Source of the DNA: Streptomyces sp. NRRL S-350
Lineage (GTDB): Bacteria > Actinomycetota > Actinomycetes > Streptomycetales > Streptomycetaceae
Assembly: GCF_000719705.1 (NCBI RefSeq)
Contig: NZ_JOHO01000025.1
Coordinates: forward strand, 1-64,000
Direction of reading: 5' to 3'
Length of the DNA stretch: 64,000 bases
Shown: in pieces, positions 53,407 to 64,000 of the stretch
Layout of the letters: each line of letters opens with the position of its first letter
Position numbering within the stretch: position 1 is the stretch's first letter
Notes under the pieces: generated by a model
The model's database searches: none
Seen by the model: only the letters and a program-made list of their open reading frames with translations
Told to the model about the DNA's origin: nothing
Translations under genes and position numbers: made by a program

Positions 53407-53592
53407 GGCCGTACGACCGGGCCGCACGTCCGTTCCACCGCCCCCTTACCCGGCCCTTACCCCACCTGAGCGGCCCCCGCCCGACACGACGTGATCTTCC
53501 GATGTGCCCTCGGGCCGTACCGCCGAGACTGGTCGGCGCCCGCCCGTGATCCCGGCGCGGCGGCCCGTGACTCTCCACAGGGGGAAGGACCC

Positions 53593-55011
53593 ATGAAGGA
53601 ACTGCTCGCCGACGTGACACCGCTGCGGCGGTCCCCAGGCTTCCGGAGACTGTTCGTCGGCCAGTGCCTGACCATGGTGGGCAGCCAGGTGACCCAGGTC
53701 GCGGTGCCCTGGCAGGTGTACTCGGTCTCCCGTTCGCCCGTGGCCCTCGGCCTGGTCGGCCTCGCCGCCCTGTTGCCGATCGTCGTCTTCGGCATCTACG
53801 GCGGGGCGATCGCCGACTCGATGGACCGGCGCCGGCTGATCCTGATCACCTCCACCGGTTCGGCGGCGGTCAGCGTGGCGTTGACGGCCCAGGCGCTGGC
53901 GCATGCCGACAGCCTCTGGCTCCTCTACACCTGCGTCACCGTGCAGGCGGCGTTCTTCGCGATCGACCTGCCCACCCGGCGGGCGCTGCTGCCCCGGCTG
54001 GTCGCCCCGGAGGACCTGCCCGCCGCCAACGCCCTGCTGCTGCTGGTGTTCACCGTGGGCATCGTCGGCGGTCCGCTGGCGGCGGGTGCGACGGTCTCGC
54101 TCGGCGGCTACGGCGCCGCGTACGCGGTGGACGTGGCGTGCTTCCTGCTCGCCGTGACGTTCATCGCCGGCCTGCCGTCGGTGCTGCCGGAGGGCGGTGG
54201 GCGGCGCGCCGACCTGTCCTCGGTGGTCGAGGGCATCCGGTACCTCAAGTCCCGCCCCGTGCTGTGGATGTGCTACGTCCTGGACCTCAACTCGACGGTC
54301 TTCGCGATGCCCACGGCACTGTTCCCGATCCTCGCGGTGGAGCGCTTCCACGGTGGCCCGGAGCTGGCCGGGTACCTTTCGGCGGCGCTGGCGAGCGGGG
54401 CCTTCCTCGGGTCGATGTTCGGCGGCTGGATGCCGAAGGTCCGCCGGCTCGGGCGGGCCGCGCTGCTGGCCGTGTTCGCGTGGGGGGTCTCGCTCGGGGC
54501 GCTCGGGCTGGCCGGATCGCTGTGGTCGGCCATGCTGCTGCTGGCGATCGCCGGCTACGCCGACACGGTGAGCGCGGTCGAGCGGTCCTCGATCCTGCAG
54601 CACGAGACGCCCGACGAGCTGCGCGGCCGGACCTCCGGGGTGCTCACGGTGGTGGGCGCCGGCGGGCCCCGGCTCGGCGACGTGCGGGCGGGCCTGGTGT
54701 CGGCGGCCTTCGGGCCGGCGGTGGCGGCGGTGTCGGGCGGGGTGGCCTGTGTGATCGGCGCGCTGGCCCTGGCCAAGGCGGCGCCCGGCTTCACCCGCTA
54801 CCGGATGGCCGACCGGGCGGGCGCGGGACTCGGTGCGGGGGAGTCGGTGCCCGCCGATTCGGCGCGCGGGGCGGGGGATTCGGCGGATTCGGCGGATTCG
54901 GTGCCGGCTTCGGGGCCTTCCGGCACGAAGAGGAGTGAACCGGACGGAACGGGGCATGCGACCGCCGCGCAGTCGTCTGCGGCGCAGCAAGCGGCGCTCG
55001 CCGACGACTAG
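53593..55011 (+). CDS. MFS exporter, EntS-like
   Basis: 472-aa transporter with about 12 helices in the first 400 residues, and the EntS-type motif GGAIADSMDRRR after the second helix. The C terminus carries a 70-residue low-complexity tail rich in Ala, Ser, Gly and Asp with short SADSADS repeats, which is unusual. ATG 53593 follows GGGGAAGGA. It converges with the Dpg operon (7-bp gap). It is the likely exporter of the second cluster's product. Confidence 0.9.
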   Translation: MKELLADVTPLRRSPGFRRLFVGQCLTMVGSQVTQVAVPWQVYSVSRSPVALGLVGLAALLPIVVFGIYGGAIADSMDRRRLILITSTGSAAVSVALTAQALAHADSLWLLYTCVTVQAAFFAIDLPTRRALLPRLVAPEDLPAANALLLLVFTVGIVGGPLAAGATVSLGGYGAAYAVDVACFLLAVTFIAGLPSVLPEGGGRRADLSSVVEGIRYLKSRPVLWMCYVLDLNSTVFAMPTALFPILAVERFHGGPELAGYLSAALASGAFLGSMFGGWMPKVRRLGRAALLAVFAWGVSLGALGLAGSLWSAMLLLAIAGYADTVSAVERSSILQHETPDELRGRTSGVLTVVGAGGPRLGDVRAGLVSAAFGPAVAAVSGGVACVIGALALAKAAPGFTRYRMADRAGAGLGAGESVPADSARGAGDSADSADSVPASGPSGTKRSEPDGTGHATAAQSSAAQQAALADD

Positions 55012-55018
55012 CGGGCCG

Positions 55019-59386
<4,368 letters not shown>

Positions 59387-59552
59387 CGGCGGCAGGTGCC
59401 GTGCGGTGTACGGGGGTTGTGGGTGCGGGCGGTACGGGGGGCGCGGCTGCGGGCTGTTCCGGGGTTGCGGGTGCGGGTGCGGGCTGCGCGGGAGGCGCGG
59501 GAGGCGCGGCCACCGGCCGTGCGGGGGCCGCGGGAGGGGTGCGTCGCGGCGG

Positions 59553-60869
59553 TCACCGGAGCGGCCTCCCCCCGCCGGCCGCCTCCGCCTCGACGAAGCG
59601 CGCCAGGCGGGCGGTGCCCTCGGTGATGTCGTGTTCGGTGAGGTAGCTGGTGGACAGGCGGATGCCGTGGGTGCCGCCGCCGTGCGGATGGAAGTAGGAC
59701 AGCGGCGTCCAGATCACGCCGTACTGCCGGGCCGAGCGGGTCAGTGCCGCGTTGTCGGCGGCGAACGGCACGTCCAGGGCCAGGAAGAAGCCGCCTTCGG
59801 GGCGGGTCCAGCGCACGCCGAGGGCTCGGCGGCGTTCGGGCGGGAAGCATTCCTCCAGGCGGCGCAGGGTGGTCCGCATGGTGTCGCCGTAGTACGCGGA
59901 GGCCTCGGAGTTGAGCCGTGCGGTGTGGCCGTCCGCGGCGAGCAGCATCCCGGCCACCACGGCTTGGCTGAGCGGGGAGGTGTTCACCGTGACCATGCTC
60001 TTGATCTTGGTGAGTTCGGCGGCCAACAGCCCGGTGCACCCGGCCCGGTCGGTCACCGGCTGGTCGGCGACGGCGTAGCCGACCCGGGCGCCGGGGAACA
60101 GCGTCTTGGCGTACGAGCCGAGGTGGATCACCCGCCGGTCGCGGTCGAGGGCCTTGAGGGTGGGGATCCGCGGCCCCGGGCTGACCATCCGGTAGGGGCT
60201 GTCCTCCAGCAGGAACAGGTCCAGCTCTGCGACCAGGTCGAGCAGTTCGTGCCGGGTTGTGAGCGGCATGGTGGTGCCGCGCGGATTGGCGTGGTCCGGG
60301 ATCAGGTAGCAGGCCCGGGGCCGGCGCCCGCGGGCCCGTTCGGCGAGCACCGCCGCCCGCAGCGCGGCGCAGTCGAAGCCGCCCTCGCGGTCGTGCACCG
60401 GTGCGGTCCCGACACCGAGCACCCGCGCGGCCCCGGCGACGCCGACGTAGCAGGGGCTGGCCACCAGCAGCACGTCCTGCGGCCCGGCGTGCAGTGCGCG
60501 CACCGCCAGCAGCAGCGCCTCCTGGCAGCCGACGGTGACCACCACGGCCTCCGGAGGGACGTCGATCCCCTCGTCCTTGCGCAGCGAGTCGGCGACCAGG
60601 CCCCGGATCCGCCCGGCGGTCGGCCCGTACTGGAACAGCGCGTCGCGGACCTGCCCGGGGGAGGCGCCGGTCTCCTCCAGGTGGCGCAGGTAGCGGCGGA
60701 GGTGGGTGAAGACCTGCTCGACGTCGAAGAACCCGTCGTACGGCCGCCCCGGTGCGAAGGAGATCGCGTCCGGGTGGCGCGTGGTGATCTCGTTGAGGAA
60801 GTTCATCGTGTCCAGGAGCGGGTCGGACACGCTGGCGTGCAGGTCGTCAGTGGTCAACACGGTGGTCAC
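59553..60869 (-). CDS. hpgT: Class I aminotransferase, HpgT/DpgT-like (phenylglycine-forming)
   Basis: 438-aa fold-type I PLP enzyme. The PLP Lys is in LGSYAKTLFPGAR, and the PDHANPRG and EDSPYRM segments hold the Asn and Tyr that bind PLP. It resembles the aminotransferases that convert hydroxy- and dihydroxyphenylglyoxylate to the phenylglycines in glycopeptide pathways. GTG 60869 overlaps the stop of the preceding oxidoreductase gene (GTGA). It provides the amino group that the amidinotransferase of the same operon could convert to guanidine. A 166-bp GC-rich repetitive gap separates it from dpgA. Confidence 0.93.
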   Translation of the reverse strand: MTTVLTTDDLHASVSDPLLDTMNFLNEITTRHPDAISFAPGRPYDGFFDVEQVFTHLRRYLRHLEETGASPGQVRDALFQYGPTAGRIRGLVADSLRKDEGIDVPPEAVVVTVGCQEALLLAVRALHAGPQDVLLVASPCYVGVAGAARVLGVGTAPVHDREGGFDCAALRAAVLAERARGRRPRACYLIPDHANPRGTTMPLTTRHELLDLVAELDLFLLEDSPYRMVSPGPRIPTLKALDRDRRVIHLGSYAKTLFPGARVGYAVADQPVTDRAGCTGLLAAELTKIKSMVTVNTSPLSQAVVAGMLLAADGHTARLNSEASAYYGDTMRTTLRRLEECFPPERRRALGVRWTRPEGGFFLALDVPFAADNAALTRSARQYGVIWTPLSYFHPHGGGTHGIRLSTSYLTEHDITEGTARLARFVEAEAAGGGRPLR

Positions 60870-61756
60870 CTCGCGGAGTTGCCCGGCAGGACGGCGGCGA
60901 TCTTCTCCAGTACGGCGGTGTCACCGGCGTACGGGTGGTGCGCCCGGGGCCAGTTGACCACCAGGTCGGTGAAGCCGAGGGCGGCGAGGCGGCCCGCCGC
61001 GTCCTCGAACGCGGCCGGGGAGTCGAGGACCCCGCCGACCGTCGCGCCGGTGTGCAGCAGCCGGCGCAGCGTCCCCGGGTCGCGGCCCGCCTCGGTGCAG
61101 GCCCGGTCCAGCGCGGCCTGCTGCCGGGCGAGCAGCGGCAGCGCCTCGCGGTAGGGGAGGGCGTCGAACCGGCCGGGGGTGCCGTTGGTGATCCAGATGT
61201 CGGCGTACTCGGCGGCCAGCCGCATCGCACGCCGGCCGCCGGCGGCCACCGCGAGCGGGACGCGGGGCCGCTGGACGCACCCCGGGTGCATCCGGGCGCC
61301 GTGCGCCGCGTAGTGGCGGCCGGTGTGGTCGGTGACCGGCTGCCGCAACAGCAGGTCGGTGAGGTGGAGGAACTCCGCGAAGCGTTCGGCGCGTTCGGCC
61401 GGTGGCCGCTCCCGGCCGGTCAGCACCGTCCCGTCGTAGCCGCCCGCGCCCGCCCCGAGGCCGCAGACCATCCGGCCGCCGGAGACGTCGTCGATCGTCA
61501 TGACCTCCTTGGCGAACGGGACGGGGTGGCGGAACTCCGGCGTGGCGACCAGCGTGCCCAGCCCGATCCGGGAGGTGACGGCCGCGGCGGCGGACAGGGT
61601 CGGCAGGCAGCCGAACCAGGGCTCGTCGCGCAGCCACCGCCAGCTCAGATGGTCGTGCGTCCATGCGTGGTCGAATCCCAACTCCTCAGCCCGGAGCCAC
61701 CGTTCGCGGGCCTCGGGCCAGCGCCGCTCCGGGAGGATCACGATGCCGACGCGCAC
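60866..61756 (-). CDS. LLM-class (luciferase-like) flavin/F420 oxidoreductase
   Basis: 296-aa luciferase-fold enzyme; RVGIVILPE, GLGTLVATPEFRHP and CGLGAGAGG are family features. GTG 61756 follows GGGGAGGGG. It could use F420 or FMN; sequence by eye favours neither. In the operon it lies between the methyltransferase and the Dpg aminotransferase, so it may oxidise the ring-methyl group (giving hydroxymethyl as in pheganomycin) or hydroxylate the ring. That assignment is inference. Confidence 0.88.
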   Translation of the reverse strand: MRVGIVILPERRWPEARERWLRAEELGFDHAWTHDHLSWRWLRDEPWFGCLPTLSAAAAVTSRIGLGTLVATPEFRHPVPFAKEVMTIDDVSGGRMVCGLGAGAGGYDGTVLTGRERPPAERAERFAEFLHLTDLLLRQPVTDHTGRHYAAHGARMHPGCVQRPRVPLAVAAGGRRAMRLAAEYADIWITNGTPGRFDALPYREALPLLARQQAALDRACTEAGRDPGTLRRLLHTGATVGGVLDSPAAFEDAAGRLAALGFTDLVVNWPRAHHPYAGDTAVLEKIAAVLPGNSAR

Positions 61757-61802
61757 GGCAGCCCCTCCCCGCCCCACCGCCGCGGCCCGCCCACCGGTGG
61801 GC

Positions 61803-62957
61803 TCACGGCCGGACGCCGGTGACGAGCCCGTGCTCGTACGGCAGGTCCGCGACGGTGCCGACGTCGACGAACCCGGCCTCGGCGAGCCAGCGTTCGTAGT
61901 CGTCCGCGGGGTAGGACATCCCCTGGCCGGTCGCCAGCACGTTGAGGTAGAGCGACAGCCGGGCGCCGTAGACGCCGCGCTGCTCCTCGTCGGCCGCGTG
62001 GTACCCGTACACCGCGACCTTCCCGCCGGGCGGCAGCGCCTCGAACGCCTTGGTCAGCAGGGTCAGGATCTGGTCGGCGTCGAAGACCTCCAGGCAGTGG
62101 CTGAACAGTACGCACTGCGCGTCGCGCGGGAACGGGTCGCCGAAGATGTCGCCGGGGTGCAGGGTGACCCGGTCGGCGAGCGGGGCGGACATCCGGCGGG
62201 TGCCGATCTCGGCGACGCTCGGCATGTCGAACACGGTGAACCGCACGCCGGGGTGGGCGGCGGCGAGCGCCTTGGCGGTGGCGCCGTCGCCGCCGCCGAC
62301 GTCCAGGACGTGGTCGACGCCGGTCAGGTCCAGGTGGTCGACGATCCCGCTCATCGACCGCAGGGTGAACGCGGTCATCGAGCGGTGCAGCACGTCCTGC
62401 AGCTCGGGCCGGTGTTCCAGCCGCTGGTAGAGGGTGGGTTCGGTGCCGGGGTAGGCGGCGAGCGCGGTGTTCTCGCCGGTGCGCAGGGCCTCGGTGAGGT
62501 GGGCGAAGGCCGGGTAGTAGATCCGCTGCCAGCCGAGCAGGATGTCCTGCCAGTTGTCCTCGCCGCCGGCCGCGAAGAAGTCCTCGGCGACCGGGGTGTT
62601 CAGGTAGGCGCCGCCGTCGCGGCGGATCAGTTCGGTGGTGCACAGCGCGAACAGCAGGACGCGCAGTTGGTGTGCGGGCAGGCCGAGGGCGGCACGGATC
62701 TCCTCGAAGGAGGACTTGGGGTGCCGCGACAGGTGGTCGAAGACGCCCAGCTCCGCGCCGGCCACCACGGCGTTGAACAGGGCGGGGCCGTTGGCGATCA
62801 GGTGGAACCGCTCCAGCACCCGGTCGTGGTCGTGGCTGGGGGCGGGGCCGGGGCCGTGGCTGTGGTGGCGCTGGCGGCGGCTGTGGTCGGGCTTCCGGTC
62901 GTGGTCGTGGTCGTGGTCGTGGGCGGCCGCGCCGTGCGGGCCGTGGGTGTCGCTCAT
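61803..62957 (-). CDS. Family 2 SAM methyltransferase with His-rich N terminus
   Basis: 384-aa methyltransferase of the plant-type O-methyltransferase group. The N-terminal dimerisation domain (about 45-190) includes GAELGVFDHLSRHP, followed by a SAM domain with LDVGGGDGATAKAL and VFDMPSVAE. The first 45 residues are rich in His-Asp pairs (HDHDHDHD and HSRRQRHHSHG), which could bind metal ions; this is unusual for the family. ATG 62957 overlaps the amidinotransferase stop (ATGA). In a dihydroxyphenylglycine pathway it is expected to methylate ring carbon or oxygen. Confidence 0.9.
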   Translation of the reverse strand: MSDTHGPHGAAAHDHDHDHDRKPDHSRRQRHHSHGPGPAPSHDHDRVLERFHLIANGPALFNAVVAGAELGVFDHLSRHPKSSFEEIRAALGLPAHQLRVLLFALCTTELIRRDGGAYLNTPVAEDFFAAGGEDNWQDILLGWQRIYYPAFAHLTEALRTGENTALAAYPGTEPTLYQRLEHRPELQDVLHRSMTAFTLRSMSGIVDHLDLTGVDHVLDVGGGDGATAKALAAAHPGVRFTVFDMPSVAEIGTRRMSAPLADRVTLHPGDIFGDPFPRDAQCVLFSHCLEVFDADQILTLLTKAFEALPPGGKVAVYGYHAADEEQRGVYGARLSLYLNVLATGQGMSYPADDYERWLAEAGFVDVGTVADLPYEHGLVTGVRP

Positions 62958-64000
62958 CCGAGGTAGTCCTCCGGGCCGCCGTCGCGCACGGTGTCCAGCG
63001 TGAAGCAGTGGAAGCCGCCGCCGAACAGCCGCCGGTGCCGGTGCACCACCGGCACGACGGTGAACCGGGCCTGCTCCAGGGTGCGGATCAGCTCCGGGCA
63101 CGCGGCGTTGACCAGGACGGTCTCCTCGTCCACCGAGAGCACGTTGAGGTCGATGTACTTGCTGGTGAGGATGAGGTCGTCGTCCTCGTACTGCGGGAAG
63201 TTGTTCACCTCCGGCACCGGCGGGACGATCAGGTCCCAGGTGCGCAGCGGCTCGGGCAGCAGCTCCGCGACCTGCTCGGAGCGCACCAGCAGTGTGCCGG
63301 GGCGCAGCGCGAGCACCATGCTGTCGATGTGGCTGTCGCTGAGCCGGTGCACCCGGTGGAAGCGGAACCGGCCCTCGAAGTGGCGTTCCAGCCAGTCGAC
63401 GGCCAGCGCGTGGTTCGCGGTGGAGATGTTGACGACGACGTCGCGGCCGAGCCGCAGGCACTGTGCGCCGTCGAACATCATCTCGAAGCCGACGTCGTAC
63501 GGGGAGGGCTGTGCGTCGCGGACCGGCTCGGTCGGGCCGCCGACCGAGCCGTGGGCGTAGGACGGGTCGAAGGAGGCGTCCGTCATCAGCGGGCGGGGCA
63601 TGACCGTCCAGCGGGCGCCGGCCGCGAAGTACTCGGCGAAGACCGGGGTGAGCAGCTGGGTCTCGAAGTAGCGGGAGCGGATCATCGGCGGCGTCTCGAC
63701 GATCTCGTCACCGAGGATCAGCGTGTTGTCCCGCAGGTTGAGCGGCGGCACGACGGCGGCCGACCAGGCGGGGGTGCGCACCTCGACGGTGGCCTTGTCC
63801 AGCGGCAGCGGGCGCAGCACCTTCACGCCGAGCGACCGCAGGGTGGCGACGATCCCCTCGATGTCCTCGGTGAGCTCGTCGACGTAGCGCTGCTTGATCG
63901 GCGACTGGCCGGTGCGGGTGCCCGGGGCCGCGCCGGCCGGCCCGTCGGAGCCCGGCGCGTCGGAGGCGCCCGGCGCGGTCAGCCGGGGGTAGTACCACTC
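62954..64000 (-). CDS. Arginine amidinotransferase-like enzyme (StrB/AGAT family); partial at 5' end
   Basis: Open to the right edge; 348 residues up to the stop are visible. It transfers an amidino group from arginine to an amine, giving a guanidine. The catalytic triad is recognisable: Asp in MFDGAQCLRLGRD, His in SDSHIDSMV and the nucleophile Cys in GGGFHCFTLD. The family is about 350 aa, so only the first few residues are missing. An Ala/Gly/Pro-rich insert (about 20 residues) lies near the visible N terminus. With the Dpg genes it implies a guanidino-phenylglycine product. Confidence 0.94.
   Translation of the reverse strand, partial: EWYYPRLTAPGASDAPGSDGPAGAAPGTRTGQSPIKQRYVDELTEDIEGIVATLRSLGVKVLRPLPLDKATVEVRTPAWSAAVVPPLNLRDNTLILGDEIVETPPMIRSRYFETQLLTPVFAEYFAAGARWTVMPRPLMTDASFDPSYAHGSVGGPTEPVRDAQPSPYDVGFEMMFDGAQCLRLGRDVVVNISTANHALAVDWLERHFEGRFRFHRVHRLSDSHIDSMVLALRPGTLLVRSEQVAELLPEPLRTWDLIVPPVPEVNNFPQYEDDDLILTSKYIDLNVLSVDEETVLVNAACPELIRTLEQARFTVVPVVHRHRRLFGGGFHCFTLDTVRDGGPEDYLG

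Noticed and set aside
50821..53427. Long leftward open frame opposite the LAL regulator
   Set aside because: The forward frame has Walker A and LuxR HTH motifs; the reverse is a compositional shadow extended by the 13-bp repeats.

Overview
This is high-GC actinomycete DNA, most likely Streptomyces or a close relative such as Kitasatospora. Supporting signs are the very strong third-position GC, many GTG starts, ATGA/GTGA gene overlaps, LuxR/LAL regulators and dense specialised metabolism. The window carries parts of two separate biosynthetic gene clusters (BGCs) joined by an ordinary chromosomal segment. I saw no tRNA, rRNA, CRISPR array, transposase or prophage gene.

Region 1 (left edge to about 41.5 kb) is the flank of a modular type I polyketide cluster. 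The PKS gene that opens it runs off the left edge. Its loading module is KSQ-AT-ACP with a methylmalonyl-type AT, so a propionate starter is inferred. Around it are four P450s, two 3Fe-4S ferredoxins, a TauD-type dioxygenase, two luciferase-fold flavin oxygenases, four methyltransferases, a type II thioesterase, two MFS transporters, an aldo/keto reductase, a carboxylesterase, an alpha/beta hydrolase, an APH-fold kinase and a PTP-fold phosphatase. An unusual set of central-metabolism-like enzymes is also present: two CitE-type lyases, an MmgE/PrpD dehydratase, a cyclase-family hydrolase, a family III CoA-transferase and a PaaK-like ligase. Together these look able to build or attach a branched dicarboxylic (aconitate/itaconate/maleate-like) unit.

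Two features tie region 1 together. First, nearly every divergent promoter carries a conserved 16-bp arm (consensus GTACSAAGGTYCACTT) abutting a -35 element, with a TA-rich -10 beginning 22-23 nt after the arm. I count 13 arms from 4.1 to 35.7 kb, which looks like one cluster-wide activator regulon. Second, the cluster ends with a full-length, apparently divergent second dnaE (DNA polymerase III alpha), translationally coupled to a small zinc-ribbon gene. An extra dnaE beside a polyketide cluster is the known self-resistance arrangement of the nargenicin family, so I infer a DnaE-targeting polyketide, possibly an anhydride-bearing relative such as luminamicin/coloradocin.

Region 2 (41.8-48.7 kb) is ordinary: a SufR-like regulator divergent from a DUF2231 membrane-protein gene, a GTP cyclohydrolase I, a PiT phosphate transporter, a class A penicillin-binding protein and a RidA protein.

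Region 3 (about 49 kb to the right edge) starts a second BGC: two regulators, an EntS-like exporter, then a leftward operon of amidinotransferase, methyltransferase, LLM-family oxidoreductase, Dpg aminotransferase and DpgA-DpgB-DpgC-DpgD. The operon would make 3,5-dihydroxyphenylglycine, alkylate or oxidise it and convert its amine to a guanidine. That is the unit found in pheganomycin and resorcinomycin. The peptide ligase and any precursor peptide would lie beyond position 64000.
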